Assembly: GCA_027886175.1 (NCBI GenBank)
Contig: JAJNNQ010000026.1
Span: forward strand, 9,834,001 to 9,898,000
Origin: Phylloscopus collybita
Lineage: Eukaryota; Chordata; Aves; Passeriformes; Phylloscopidae
DNA length: 64,000 bases
Direction of reading: 5' to 3'
Shown: piece after piece, positions 48,220-62,913 of the stretch
Layout: every line of letters begins with the position of its first letter
Numbering within the stretch: position 1 is the stretch's first letter
Position numbers and translations under genes: made by a program
Notes under the pieces: model-generated
Told to the model about the DNA's origin: nothing
Databases searched by the model: none
The model's input: the letters and a program-made list of their open reading frames with translations, nothing else

Positions 48220-51200
48220 TGCATAAAACTTTACCTTGATGCAAGACAAGTGAAAGGCAGTGCCCCTTTAGGTCACTGCTGGCCACAAGTGTCAATCTTG
48301 GAAAAACAGAGGTGCAACCCAGTGCTGCTACAATCCCCTCTGACATCAGAGAAGTGCAGCCAAGGACTCCCTGCAGAGTTTGGAGGTAGCCAGTGATGTA
48401 AAGGGGAGCTTCCCAGCAAGAGTTCCTGCAGCTGCTCACTGTGCCAGTGCTCTTCCTTCCTTCAAAGGCTTTCTTTCTGGTCTATATATAGAAGAAATGC
48501 AGATGTCTGCTGTGAGGGGGTGGAAGGCACTGTGGAATAGCTGCTTTCCAAAGCTACAGAAGTTAAGGCAGCTGCAATAATGCATTTGACTCATCTTGTA
48601 CTTGGCACTGAGTCAGCATCTTAGAGCAAAGGAGGGATTGCATGCTGCAAGGTCACACACAACTACTGACAATCAGCCTTACAGGAATAAGAAGCAAGAG
48701 CAGCTTATTTCAGCCACTTTAGTAAAATCGTTATAGAAAAAGAGTTACCCGGGACTAAAGGGATTCTAAACACTGCTCCATAACCAAATTGATGTTATGC
48801 AGCAAGAAGAGGCTGAAAGCTGGCATGTGCCCCTCCACACTGTGCCTGACTCAAGCTCTCACTGACATGACTTGCTTGATTGAAACAATCAATGCTGTCC
48901 TGTGGATGCCTTCCAGAGCTTCACCAGATGGATCCATATTGGTGCAGATATCAGATGGTATCAGCTGCCCCTGTGTGAAGTTAGGAGAGAAAGGGATCTC
49001 TCACCATTTGTTGCCAACATGCTACTATCAGTCTTGCCTTGGTGAGGATGTTATGGTGTGGATGGGAGAGGTCTTATGGCTTTCCTCCTTAATTCCTCCC
49101 AACCCTGCTGTGGAAGTGGACATTAGCTAGGCAAAGGTCAGAAGGGGCAGCCTGTTCCCAGTATGGACTGAATCGAAAACAAGGACATAAATTTTGTTTG
49201 CACACAGCTTGACTTTCTGTAAACCAGTTGTTGATTTTCTTAATTTATAGCTCTTAGAATTTTTCTGCCTTTGGGACTGAGTTTGCTTTTTCCTGAAAGC
49301 TGGTCTCCCTCTTCAGCTATTACCTGGGGGGTTGGGAGTGAGGAAGAATAATAAAATTGCCATTAAAGAAAGATTACTATGCATTTGCTTCCTTTTTTTG
49401 CTCATATCCATACCTGAACATTTATTTCTCTTGTTACCATACATCGGAACAATTTTTAAAAGGCCTGGGACTAATGAGGAATTTCATATGTTAACCCCCA
49501 AGCTGATGCAGTAGCACACAACTGACATCCAGCTTAGGTTTATGCAAGGCAACTTGAGTTCCATAGAACAATTTCACCAGCCTACAGGGAGAATCAGGCA
49601 CTCAACATTGTATTTAGAGTTTGATGGAAATTTTTCAGCTGAAAAGATTTTCATATAAACCAGGAGCATTATTGATGAAAATGTGATTATAAACTACATT
49701 ATGAACTGCCTCTTGAAATGATTGTTTATTTGGTTTTGCTGGTACCTGTCCAGCTGGCTAGAGAAAAATAATTGTCTTCCAGGTTTTCTTTCTACTTTTT
49801 TTTAGTCAGTTTTCTGATGGCAAACATTGAGAGGGAAAATGGTAATAATGTGAAACAAAGCAGCATTTTTCAAAATACTCTTTGTTTAGAAAAAAAGTCC
49901 ATTTCTCACTCCTTGAAATTTTAACAGCTCTAATTCTTATGTATGCATGAAAGGCAGAGAAGAATTGTTCCAGTAACTTGTCCCCTTAAGCAGAAAATCT
50001 TGCCCCTATGTCTTGCCTGCCCATGGCTGCCAGCCATTTTTCATCATATTTTGCCCATTTACATCCTTTCTCTACCCCTTCTATAGCCCCATGCCATTTG
50101 CAGAACACTTGCAGGTGCTGTTTTTCCCTGGCATTCCCTGGGCTGCTCCTGCACTGGCATGACTGTTTAATACGGCTTGTTGGCAGAGCTCCACACGGAG
50201 CACTCGCCAAGATTCCCCCTCTCTCCCCCTTGATGGATGAATGAGTGCAAAATAAACTCAGCAGAAATTTGCATTCAGGCTTACATGGACTGAACGCAGA
50301 GTTTTGATGGACTGACCAAACTTATCAGAAGTTTTCACTTTTCTTTCAGTCACGGGGAGAAGGGTTGTCACATCTTCAGTTTACTCAGTGTATGAAAAGA
50401 GCTGCACACAGTTAATGAAAGTCACAGGAGCAGCTCAACTGTGCTGTTAGGTCCAGAGCATGAGAGATCATATATCACTGTAACCTACCTAACCTTCCCT
50501 GTACTAAATGACAAACTGCTGCAAATAGCCTTTGGGTCAGGTCTTGCATTCACTAAAATACTTGTCCTTCAGCTGAGGACTCTGTTGAGCTCATATATCA
50601 CACAGCATCTTAAATCACACAGACTTGCATAAATGCTAAACACTAATTAAGATTTGAAAAAATTACTGAAAGATAAAGTCCATTTGAAACAGGTCAAATC
50701 AAGGCTTAATTATATTTAGAATTTATCTTTCTAGGTGACCTCAGAAAGATAGAAGACTGCAATTTTCTAAGTGTTTATTAAGTTGTTACTGTACTTCATG
50801 CTGCAACCCATATCTCCCTCAGAAGCCATTCAGACTACAACTTGTGCTCAGCCAGAAAAGGATTTCCAGTTGGAGACTTCAAGAAGCAGGATGTGGCAGC
50901 CTTGTTGAGCTCAGAGGGTTTTGGCTGGTGCTAAAAAGCTTTTCAAATTGTCTTTACATAGGACACGTCTGCTGATTAATGGATCCTAACAAGCAGTTTT
51001 TAAAGGGTTTTATTTGAAAGATTTTATTTCACAGAGCATATTTTGTTGAGAAAATGTTGTTATTTGAAACCTTTCAAGAACTAAAAACACATTTTGGAAT
51101 AAATCAGGAACTATAAATGTTGGCTTTGTGGAGCCACACAATGTAGTAATCATTATTTAAGTAGTTCTCCGTGCATGCTAAAGGCTTTCTGAGCAGTGTT

Positions 51201-53157
51201 TCTGCCCTAAGGAACAAGCGTGTTAAGAAGAAACAGTTAAATACTCAGCAGACACTGAAGAAAGGGAAAATGATAAGACAATTTATATATCAAATCAGTC
51301 AATTCCTTGAAAGTACCATAGCAGCAGTGTTGGGGTTTTTTATGTGACAGAAGGCAGGAAGGTAGCAGATATGCTCAGGGAGGTCGGGCAGTGAATATAG
51401 AGCTTTTAGGTGATGGAGAAGCTGACAAACTGGCTGATTTGATGTGAATTGAATTGCACTGAGGTTTTCAGAACTGAGTAGCACGACTTTGTGTAGGGCA
51501 CACAGTATAAATAATGAAAAAGAGAAGGAGTCTTCGTACTGAGTCATATGTTCTGAGATAAGATATGAGTTGCTGGCAGAGAGATGCAGGACCTATTCTG
51601 AGCACAGCTTCAGAGGAGAGGACTCAGAAGAGAGGTAATGAGGGAGGAGAGAAGGAGATACAGTGCAGGAGGTCAGGAGGAGTCACTCACACATGACAAG
51701 CAGTTTTCTTCTGCATTTCAAAATATGACGTTAGCACAGTAGCCATATTTGATAATAACAGTATAAAAAAGTTCATTCCAGCCCTCTCTCCATTCCTAGA
51801 AATCAGACACAAAGGATGGCACAGCAATTTACAGTCTGTCATTTTCCCTTTGCACCTGGGCTGTTGCAAGTGTGTTATTGCTGCTTGGCCTCTCAGTCAG
51901 CAGCCCAGGATGCAGTGTGATCCCCTTCAGCAGCTGAGCTGTGGCCTGTGCTCTGCTGCCTGCAGTTCCGTGTTAGTCCCTAGAAAACTTACCAGCTGGT
52001 GGAATCTAAAGACAGTCCAAAGTTGCTTTGAATTACACCCCAGCTGTGATTAGTGTAGGAATGTAATGGGAGCTGAGCTTCTGTGAAACCTGCATGGCAG
52101 TGTTGTGTAAGGCAAGGAAGGAAAGAGCCCAGCATATTTGTTTAAAAAGTCACAGTGTATCTGCAGATTTTCAATTGAACATTTAAGAGGAATTCAGACA
52201 AAATTGTGATTGTTAGGTGTTTGACACATCTTCTGATTAGTCTTTGTTGGAATTATCTGTACTGCAGAATAATTATCTATACACAATTCCCTGCATTAGC
52301 ATTATAACCTAATCACATCTCTACAGCTTTCTGTATGACTTCTTTAATTGGTTCTGTAATAGCCTCAGTGTAAAAAACAGTAACCTGAAGTGATTAGTCA
52401 TTCATTATTTCCCCTGTCCCTGACTCAAAAGAAAAGAGATGAGCTAATCAAATCCATACCACTACACAGTCTTTTCCAGAAGTAGATAGAAGTTCCAGAA
52501 GCTGCTTTTAGGGGGCAGAAAATAATTTCAGTTATTTCCCCAAATAACAGCACAAAGTTCAATGTGGAGTTCCTACAATATCTTCCTCGAAACCACTCCA
52601 GGTTTACTCATCAGAGAATTCTTGTAATTTTGTGTAAGTCAAAGACTTATGTAGCAAAAAGGAGAAACATATTCCTTTTATGTCCAGCACTATCTTATTG
52701 ACATAAAAAATCTAGCTGGATTAATAAATATTAAACAGCAAAATATAATTCCAATCAAACCATACATATGAAAGTACCATATGTAAAATTATAACTTGCA
52801 GCTAACTATTCTGGTTTACAGTCTGGAGTGAGATTAACTGGCACTGTTTTATAAATCTTAAAAGCATAAGGACTAAACAGCTAGTTTTGCTGGCTTGAGA
52901 CACAAAAAAAAGAGGTTTGTATTGTGTCATATCCTTAATTTAATATACAATTCTATACATATATATATATAATACGTAGTTATATACCAAAAATTATAAC
53001 AAAATGTAACAAAAGCATAACTAAAGTGAACAACATACTATACAGCCTTATGACAGTACTCCATCTTATATATGATTTCTGTAGATTGTGACAATATAGT
53101 TTTATGTTAAGCATTATTTAAAGGCTTACATAAAGTCTGCATATGTGACCACTATTA

Positions 53158-53300
53158 GAAGAACACAAGCCCTGTGAGGAATGGCTGAGGGAGCTGGGGT
53201 TGCTTAGCCTGGAGAAAAGGAGACTCAGAGGTGACCCTATCACTCTCGTGGAGCAGGGGCACCGATACTCTTAAACATTTTGTTGTAGCAGGTAGTCATT
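53158..53300 (+). mobile_element. CR1 LINE fragment, plus orientation
   Basis: The segment acaagccctgtgaggaatgg, then ctgagggagctggggttg and agcctggagaaaaggagactc, is the CR1 junction of coding end and 3' UTR. A degraded match to the gttgtagcaggt block follows a short deletion. The 3' terminus is absent. Confidence 0.85.
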
Positions 53301-55794
53301 AGGCAAAAGGGAAACTGTCTTGGACATTCTGAGTCCTAATGAAGTATCCTAAATTCAGCGACCATCCTTGTCTGCTAATGTCCATCCTGTTCTGTTATTC
53401 CCCTCTTTATCTTATCCTGTTAGGTACTTCTTTTTTTTTTTTTTCAGCCATAGTATATAATGGTCAAAGATAATACCAGAGGTGCCAGAGGATAGAACTT
53501 GCATTAACAAGCTGATGATATCAGGTCCTGTTACCCTTTTATATACTTAAAACCGCACATCTGGCAGCAGAAAACTAGGAGGGAATTTATATATCCCTGA
53601 GTCATCCTCAAAAGATGTAACAAGCCCAGGGCATCAAGCTGACTGATGTTACACAAAGGCTAAAGTGCTGCTGCTCAGCATTGTCATGACCCCAGTGCTC
53701 TGCAGGTTTGTATTTTGTGGGATGCCTTCCAGTGATCTGCTCTATCTCCCATCCTGCAGTTTCTCAGTCTGGAGAGGTAACCTTGGGCACCAGCACCAAG
53801 GAAGAAGATTTAAAGCACCTCCACAAGCCTTTCACAGTCATACCCAGCTCAATAGCAGCCTCCTGACACTGGATTTGCTTGGACTCAGCATGGTCAGCCA
53901 GAATATCTAATTAGGTCACAAACCCCTTGATTTGCTAAAAAATATTGAAAAAAAATTGGCTTTCTATCAGATTTGAGCTTATCTTTTGGACAACACATCA
54001 ATACTGTTTGCAAGCTGTTCTCCATGGCCATTAAAGCTGGTCAATTGGCTGCTGAAGCATTGAGTAGGGTGGGTTTTTTTCATTCTGTTTCTCCTCTTTC
54101 ATTGCATGGATCTAGGAAATTACAATTTATTAAAAAAAATTAGTCACTGAATAAGCACTGTAAAAAGATGAAGGTGGAATAGAGAGAGAAAAATCAGCTC
54201 TGAGACAAACAGCAGTTTATGCTTGTGTGGCCAGCACATGTAATTCAAATGGAGCTGAAACTTGAAGAATATTTTTTATGCTAAATTTTTGAGAGAAGGA
54301 TCTTATTTCCCAACTATGTTTTACCCAAATAATCTGTTCCACCCAACTGGTCACAGTTCTTCCAGATCAGAACAAGGTTTCCTTGCCCTGTAATTAAAAC
54401 GCCTTTTTTTTTGTTTGTTTCTCTTGTCTGCACATCAGTTGTCATTTCAAGTAGTGACATTTGGCATTTTTGGAAGGTAGAGCCTACAGCATGTAAATTT
54501 TTTACTGTGATTTAGATATTCAATTAGTGTAAGCACATGTTGTATCAGGAAGTACAGGGCAAAACAATTATTGGGGAAGGGCAGAGATAAAAGGTAGGTG
54601 GTGAGTATGTAATGACTGATAGGAGAATAGAAAATACTTGTAATTGTGTTCACAGAAGCTAACTCTGTGACTTTATTTTATAATTATATATATATTTAAT
54701 GGTTTATCATTTTAAATGACATGAGAGATTAAGAGGAAAATAGCACATGTTGAAAAACTTGAGCAGGGATTCAGTAGAAATTTTCAGATAAACCCAAATA
54801 TAGGAGCTTTTTCTTATGTTCCTAAGTACTGTTACCTGCTAAAAATGTTCTATACCCATATTGAATGATACTTTTGCAACAGATCTTGATAGGAATAAGG
54901 TGTCTCCAGAATTCAAGAGAAGCAGATATAACTTTTCAAGCAAATATTATAAAAATATATACAAACCTTCCTTCATATACTTGTGTATATATGTACATAT
55001 ATGTACATATATGATGTGACCTCCCTACCTTTGAGAGACGAATCTGGGAATCTGATGCATTACAAATCCTAATATCATCCTCCCACCACACACTAATTTA
55101 TCAAAATATTTTTCCTAGAAAATGGCTGTCTTCCAAAAATTTAAAGCTGTGGGCTATATTCTGCCTGTGTATTTCAGTTTTGTTTAAGGTGGGCTACAAG
55201 GCAAGCATGGGACTCACTGAGTTCCTAAGCAATGGCAGGATGGGGGATCATTTGCTCTCATGGAGGGTGACAGCAGCTTAAAGAAAGGACAGTAGAAACT
55301 GGACACCTGATTTCTTCAGAGCAAGTTTCCAAATTCTGAGCCTAGTTTCTGGGATTTGGTGGGAAACTAAATTTCAGGCACTGTTGTAGAAAAATAGCAT
55401 GGTAAGCATGCTTGGGGGAGTTGTTGTCCTTGTGACAGGTAAAAGAAAGGAGCACCCTTGGGGAGAAAGGGAAAAACAGAGTAGGAAAGTACAGAGCACA
55501 GGGAGCTGCTGGTGGAGCCACTTTTGCTGCCTCCAGTACCCATGCTCTGGTGGAGAGAAAGGGAGTTTCTGTGCTGGCAGTGCCCTGGTTCTGCAGCTGG
55601 AAGACTTCTGGGCACCCATGTAACCAGCATTCTCTCAGCAGCCTCTGCAGCAGCTTGTCTTGACAACCCCACATCCCCCAGTCCCTTCTACATATCTCTG
55701 TAGTCTGGTAACTTCAGCACAATGAGATCAGTTTGCAAGGTTTACTGTCAATGCGGAGGGAATGATCCCTCACTTCATACCATTCTACAGACAA
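53301..55794. other. Non-coding unique sequence
   Basis: No gene recognised. It has a T run at 53431-53444, AT-rich microsatellite-like patches near 54685 and 54990-55012, and three overlapping minus-strand frames of 81-110 codons at 55342-55674, with plus-strand frames opposite. None resembles a known protein. Confidence 0.6.
54987..55012. repeat. (atatatgtac)n microsatellite
   Basis: Just over two units of a 10-bp atatatgtac motif in alternating purine-pyrimidine sequence. Confidence 0.85.
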
Positions 55795-56064
55795 GGATCA
55801 TATCTTGGTAGGACAAGAGAAAATTACCTTAAGTTGTGACAGAGGAGGTTTAGATTTGATATTATGGAAAATCCTTTGTGGAAAGAGCTGTCAAGCATTG
55901 GCACAGGCTTCCCAAAGAACTACACCTAAAAGAGGTGTAGGCATGACACTTAAGGACATGGCTTAGTGGTGGACTTGGCAGTGCTGCACTGACAGCTGGA
56001 CTCCATGATCTTAAGTCTCTTCCAACATAAATTGTTCAATAATTCTGTGATTCCGTGATTCTAT
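55795..56064 (+). mobile_element. CR1 LINE 3' end, plus orientation
   Basis: It reads accttaagttgtgacagagg, then ggcacaggcttcccaaagaa, acatggcttagtggtggact, and ctcttccaaca, and ends in attctgtg-attccgtg-attctat, two and a half copies of the CR1 terminal 8-mer. Only the 3' UTR remains. A local duplication-like aaagaggtgtaggcat replaces part of the usual text. Confidence 0.93.
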
Positions 56065-57193
56065 ATTTTCTACAACAAAGCTATGTTCACACAACTCCGT
56101 AAATAGCTAATCATAATATTGATGACAAACAAAATATTTGTCCAAAATGATCAGTAGCTTCATGAACAGTGACAATGGCAGATACAACAGAAATTGTACA
56201 AGAGCTAGGGTATAACTAGTAAAACAACTGTTTTACATACATCTTACTTTTAAAAATTATCCATCTCTGGATTGAGACAGCAGCAAGAACTGGAAAACAA
56301 CAGGTAACTCTTACATAAATGCACCTTCCTCTGGAACAGCTGGGCAAATCTACTGATCAGAGATTTTTGAAACTAAATTGCATGCTTCATCAAAAAGTGA
56401 TTGTTAGCAGAAAGCCTGCATGGAAAAAACACAATATGTCACTTTAATCTTTCCCTCCTAGAGTATGATTCGATTGAATTAAAATTATTCTGGACTTTTG
56501 CAAATCTATTTCCTATAGGAATATATTTGATGGTCCTCAACAAGTTTGTTCTTATGCCTGCTAAAGACAAGAGAAATTTTATTTTGGTTTTGCACTAGTA
56601 CTGCAAAATCATTGCCTTGTTTGTTGTTTTTTTTTTTCAAAATGACTAGGTTTATGTGTATTTATGCTTATACAATGAATATAAATACCTGATGCCCATA
56701 CACCAAGCAACCATCCGTGTAAAAGTTAGTGTCAAGCAACACAATATGAATCTTTCACTAAATTAATTTCAAAAAGTGATAAAAGTGTTGTAGTACCTGG
56801 TAATCATTATGTAACTTCTCCAGGCAGGAAATGAGTGGAAATTTTGATGAGGAGTCCATTTCTTTTTCTTACTTCCAGCTGTCCCATCCCCTAGATAATC
56901 TGATCTCAGTACAGACCCAAAGTGTTTAGCTCATTTTAAATCCCCTGTCAGGATCACAAGTACCAAGGGCTACACCCACACCAGTAAGACAGTGCCAGGA
57001 TAGAGGCTAAAGCACTGTCCTGTGGTTGTTCACTAACAGAGAGCACTCTCCCTGACTTGCACTTGGGTTCATGTCAACTAGAATTCCCTAAACCAATATT
57101 CCAGCGCTGTTCAGGAGGTTGTAAATAAAATAGCTGTGGTTACCCTATTTTAAAGGTTATTTAGTCTTCAGGTTGCAAAATTCTTTTAAGGCC

Positions 57194-57217
57194 GTAGAGC
57201 AGGCTGTAGAGCAGGCT
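57194..57217. repeat. 12-bp tandem duplication
   Basis: gtagagcaggct occurs twice with no gap or mismatch. Confidence 0.95.
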
Positions 57218-60110
57218 ATGGACTTCTTCATTTACCAGTCCCAATATAGTGTTGGATACTGCAATAGCAATGACACTTCATGGCTTCAACATCTCTAGGC
57301 ACCATGTGCATTCTGCCTGCCACATGGTGGAATATTGGCCTTTAGCATGAAGAAATTGTGCCTCCAGGGACACAGGTGGTTGTGCATGTGACTGCTACGG
57401 GTATATACTGGGAGAAATACTCATGTAAAACAAGCAAGCATGTGCACCTTTTAGTGGAAAATCCATCTCCCTTAAACTGTGTCTCCAGAGGGCTACTTAA
57501 AATGTTTTTTAGCAGCATAAAGATGCAATATTGTGCTCAGTAATTCTTAGTACTCTTTGTGGCAGGAAAATTGTTCTCCTAATCTCATACTCCTGAGAAG
57601 CATAAAAGAAATAAAGCTATTGATATTAGTTCCTGGACTCTGAAGAGATGCCATTGCAATTTTGTCACTATACTACAGAGACGTGTTCATCAGCATTAGA
57701 CTTTTAATTGTTGCAAACCAATACAGAATTCAGTTAATTGTGTCTTCTAAAAACTCTCTTTCTGCTAAAAGTAGGTTTAAATATTACCCCAATGTTTCCT
57801 TTATAGGCATTTCTGGGTATATATGCTGGGACGTTTGTTCTCCTTATTTTGCTTTGTAAGTTTTACTGGAGATCAAAGACCTTAGATATCACAGCAGACA
57901 CAGGATGTGCAACATTCACTGGTACTTTTGCATGTCCTTACCTATTTATCTCCCTGCCTGTAACACTCATGCAGCCCTGCTTGTCACTGTGTGCCTGGGC
58001 CAGGATCATAAATATAAATAGGCACTGGTGCTGTGCCAGCCTGGCTGGAGAGGAACAAGTGGCAGGCACCAGTGATGAGAACTGGACACCCAGGCCAACA
58101 GAACTGTCAAATGTCCAATGTTGCCTGAAACTGCCTGTGGTTTCACACAAAGCCTTCCAGTTTTGAACACAGATATAACATAACACAAAATTTGAAATAC
58201 GAGATTCGTTTAATGACGGTAAAGAATGCAAAAGATGACGTTCCCCAGATACTTTTCTTCTAGCTTATCTTGATTGTCCTCGCATCCTCTGGTCTCAGGA
58301 TCAGAATTGTTGCAATTCTGAACTTCAGACAAAGCCAAAGCAGAGAATGAGTCATGAGCAGGATTTTGTCCTGGGTTCTCTGATGTTCCCAGTGAGGCCA
58401 GAATTTCTCAGTTCTGTGGGGGTTTCATTTCAATCCACATCCACATTTGTGCTGGAATTAGCCTTGTTGAGGCAGGGGAATGCTTTTTCAGTTGCATTTC
58501 ACCGTTAATAAATACAAAACCCAATCTGATTAATAACCAGTGTGTTGCAAGCCCCAACCGACTCAGGAATAAATGATTAGCCAATGGATCTTGCTGTCAA
58601 AAGAAATGATTGAGGACACAAAGTGAATAGGATTAAATTTGACACTAAAATTCTAAGTAATGAAAGCAGAAAAGTACCATATCCTGAGCACAACCCAATC
58701 ACTGACTGAGAGGGTCAGGAACTAATTTCCCCATTAAACAAGTTCATCAAAAAATGAACATTTTGATCATATTTCATCATGTTGTTTCTTAATCACTTTT
58801 TGCCATTCTGTTCTAGGGAGGGAGAGAAGTAGGGAGAAGGAAAGAGCTGGCAGACTTTGGTCTCCCACAGAAGCTGTTAGGAATAACTTGCTCAGATTCT
58901 CTCAGTATAGGGGGAAAGAACAGTCCTGAGACAACAGGTCTGACCCTGTGTGCCCAGAGGCAGCAGAGTTAGCACCGGGCCAGGGATACCTTATGAATGG
59001 ACAATGGCATCAGGGAAAAGGATGCACCAGGGGTGGGTTTTATTTGGCACTTTGGACACTGGTCCAAATTTGGGCTGAACTTTCGAACCTGCCCGGAGCA
59101 CAACTCTACCCTGACCACAGAAAGACAACCACTACCCAAGCAAGCTGTCAGTTTGGCTTAGTCTGACAATATCCTTGTTCCTAATGGCAATTTCTGGGAT
59201 TTTTAACAATGTAATTTTGATAATCCTAATTCATGTAGACCTGCAGAGATTTGTTGCTTAACAACTATGAAACTTTTGTGCTTGTAAACAAGTGTAAAAA
59301 ATATTCAGGAAACCAATTGATGAAATTTCTTTTGTGTCACATCATCCTTGAATATCTGATTTCAGAAAATGTGTTATGAAAGAACTGGACAACCGATAGT
59401 GGAGTAATGTATTGGAAATCAGCCTAAGTATGGAATTGGGTCTGGTCTTTTAATACATCGTTGCAAATGTTTTACACTGATTAGCAACTCATTCAAGGAG
59501 TTGTGCCATGCACAGAAATCATTTGCCTCCATGAATGATCATAAGGTGTTAAAAAAATGTAATATTTGAATCCTGGAAGTAAATCCTGGAATTATATCCC
59601 CAAAAGAGAATTATCTTTTGCAGATTGCATGCCAAGCTTTTTCTGAGATATTATCACAGATGGTGAAAAATTCCCATGGCCTTATACTCATGTTCTTTTT
59701 CATTCCAAATGGAGTCCTTTGTGAAATACCAGCGTGGCTGCATATGTTTGAACTCTGACTGTCCACTTAAACGTATGCTGCACTTCAGTGGTGTGGTCTC
59801 TGGGAGGGAGTGCTAGGCTCTGTTAAAGGAGGTTTAGAACAATTTATTTTCACCCCAAGGCCACTGAAACCCTGCCTAGCATTATCTCTGCCAGACTATA
59901 CAGCAAAACTGGAACAGTCAGAGCTGAAACACCGTCTGGCATGTTCTTGATCCAAGAGAGCTTCAAGATTCACAAAGGCAAGTCTAGTTTCTCTCTATCC
60001 TCTACACCCAGCTCCATGTATGCATCACTTCCCCCAGCTCTCCCCACTGATCTTTAAGCTCCAGAGTCGGGGATTTTCTCACAGATCTGGTGGAAAATGA
60101 GGCATGGCTG

Positions 60111-60255
60111 GCTCTGTGATCTCTTGGTCATTGGCCTAATGGATGAACTCAGACAAGATGCTTCAACTCCATCTCCCTTCCACCTGTGCCACTATGCAAT
60201 GGGGAAATGATAATGGTGAGGTCCTTTATCCTGGTGAAAGATCTTCAGTGGTAGT
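60111..60255 (+). mobile_element. Possible MIR/CORE-SINE remnant
   Basis: The order of short blocks follows a MIR-type SINE in sense: gctctgtgatctcttgg, then gacaagatgcttcaactcc, cacctgtgcca, caatggggaaatgataatgg, tgaggtccttt, and agatcttcagtgg. In the MIR family these correspond to the tgtgacctt..., aagtcacttca, ctgtgcctca, aaatggggataat and L2-like tail segments. Divergence is high, as expected for a SINE this old in a bird. No poly(A) or target duplication is visible. Confidence 0.45.
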
Positions 60256-62880
60256 CTCAGTAATTAGGATGAGCCTATTTAATTAACAGGAAAATCAGAT
60301 TTAAGGTTATTCAAGTGACCTTTCCTGTTAGACCTCAGATTTTCTTATGATTATATCAACTGCCATATGGTGCTCATTTTTATTTGGTGTAGTAGGTATC
60401 CAGAATAAATTTTGAAAGTACATAGTATCAGAGATCTACAAAAGAAATCAGGAGCTGAAAGTACTCTTAGGGTGGGTATGAAATTATATATCTACTACAA
60501 GTTTGGGGACAAAGGTACTCCTCACATTTTGCAGCTAAGTAGCCGGTGAATTCTAGGAGAGATGTAGGGGCAGCTGGGCAGCCTGACTGCAGCTTTTCTG
60601 GTGTGCCCACTGTTTGTCATCTGATAGGGACAGAGCTGACTTCCCAGCAGTCCTGCCCTCATCCTTCACCCTCCTGCTGCTCCACAGAGCTGGCTGCTGT
60701 GGCTGGACACCGCCTGACTTCAGAGATTCTGGGCGACAGCCCATCACACCATACAGGGTAATTTACCTCAGTCCCCACTGGTGGAGCAGTATAGATCAGC
60801 TGGAGTATGCTTGTGGACTTGGCATTTAATGTGCTTTTTGGTGAGTAGTGATACAAGCCTTATGTATCTGCTATTGGTGCATGGAGTACGAACCGCAATG
60901 AAATGGATCCGTTCCACAAGAAATACAATTTTATGCTTCTTAATTGAGCAATTAATTTAGTTTTGCCTACTATTTCACAAATGTCAGGGGATAAAGTTGA
61001 GAACAAGTGGTTGTTGTATTTGCATCAAGATCTGAGGGCTAAAGAGTTGTGCACAGAATTGATTTCCAGATTAATGTTTGGATGGATTTGAATAGAGAGT
61101 TAATTTTACTTTTTTGTTTACTGATTTGATTTGAATCCCATCCAAACAGAATAAGAATACAGTTTAAAGTCTTGTCTTGTTTGACTGATCTCTGTGAGTG
61201 TCCTTGAAAGTCCTTCTTTATTCTGATTATGACTGTACTCTTTTCCACTGGGAAACACATATTGTCCTGTAACTCTAAACTAATAAGAGAGAAGTGTCAG
61301 GAAAACTTGGATATTTAAATCAAAATTGATTTGCACGTCTAAGATGACAGATGTTTCATACAGGTGTGGGCCAGTCTATGGAAATTTTGAAAAATTAATA
61401 ACCAGCAAAAATCTATCTAAAATATTCTCAGTGTGTTTCATCCAAATGATACTAATTTTGTCCACCTAAAACAGTCTTGAATAAACTTTAATTCAATCAT
61501 AAAAAAGAAACCAATGTTTTTGCTTAATAAAGTGATAGCAAACATATTTAGTATGAGCATTTACTCATTTACTATACATGATTTTAATATTACATGAATC
61601 TATGCATGCAGAAAATTAGAGATCTAATCCAGAAAAGCCCAGAGAGGAGAAGACAACATTTTGTTCAGTGTTACATCAGTTCCACGCTACTGAGGAATCC
61701 GTTTTATTCAGGGAGAATCCCCATGAAAGCAGTGAAGGCAGTCAACGAGATGCTTTACCCAAGTGGGAAGTCTCTGATCATGCGTGTCTAAAATGTGCCA
61801 TAGAAAAGACATGATTGCCCATTTTATGGAATGTTGGACTTCACACAGAGTCTGCTTCTAGCAAAGGACATTTCTAAGGAATCGCATCCAATAAATGAAT
61901 CCTCTAGGTTCTTGTTTTAAATGTTGCGTGCACTTCTTTGGTGTGAAAACTTCTGTGGAGGCTTCATGAGTTAAAAAATTCCCTGAGGTGGTGTGCTGAG
62001 ACTCCAGGAAACAAAACTGATAATGTTGTGCCTCCTGGGTGTTTATACTCCCTCTTTTCTATACTCAAAAATCAATATGTGATGATGTGGTTTTAGAAGG
62101 TCCACGGTAAGCAAGTGCCAATTAAAATGGCATTAATGGTGCCTTAGGAAAATTGGTATTTGTTAAACATATGGATGGTATTATTAGCATGACATATGCC
62201 TGGCATCTGAGTAGCAGTCATCAGTTTATCTGACGCAGAAGATGCCTACTTCATGGGTCAGTTCTCTGGTGAGATATATAGAGAGTTAAATTGACTCTAA
62301 ATAATTGCTGAACCCAGTGCAATTTGGAGAAAGTCCTTGGTCCCTACACCTTCCATATAACCCTGAGATTGAAGGAAAAGCTGCAGTTAGCTGAGGGGAC
62401 ATACTGAACAAAAGCTGATGAGGGTGCCTTCATCATGCAAAGTGCCTGATGTGTGTGTGTCAGTGGCTCGTCAGGCTGTGTTCTGTGTGTTTTGAAACTA
62501 AATCTTTCTTCCTGCTATTGACTTCTTGCCCTCTGGTACATTGAGTTGGCTGCTTGAGACTCTCACTAAGTACAAAGTCAATTGACTGTAAGTAGTGATG
62601 AAGAAAATGTTGTGTGATTAATATTACAGTTTGAGCCCCTCTGATCAGTCACAGAAAGAGCAGTCAAATAAACTCAACTCCATTTCAGAGAATCACACAG
62701 TGTTAATGGTGGAGAGTCTGCCTGGAGCCCAAAGGGGAAAAACAAGCCACTTGAGGCAAATCTCTCTTCTTTTACATAGAACAAACTAGTTGAGCAGTGT
62801 TAAAAGCTGCTTATTGATTTGTGCCCACTCTGAAAGCCATGCAGTGATGTAAATGAAAATGTGTCAAGAGTCAATATTGA

Positions 62881-62913
62881 TTTTTTTTTTCTTTTTCTTC
62901 TTCTCTTTTTTTT
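62881..62913. repeat. Pyrimidine-only tract
   Basis: About 33 nt of T and C with no purines; strand-biased simple sequence. Confidence 0.92.

Larger units (their letters stand above)
42356..53157. other. Non-coding unique sequence
   Basis: No gene recognised. The longest frame, 148 codons at 46357-46803, has no domain, no signal peptide and no family resemblance, and its composition is ordinary. Other frames over 110 codons (44090-44455, 47667-48011, 48789-49130, 46610-46996) are likewise unrecognised. Several A- or T-rich runs are listed separately. Confidence 0.6.

Noticed and set aside
48789..49130. 113-codon plus-strand frame
   Set aside because: No recognisable motif and no exon boundaries.
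61594..61791. 65-codon basic plus-strand frame
   Set aside because: Short, no known family and no supporting context.
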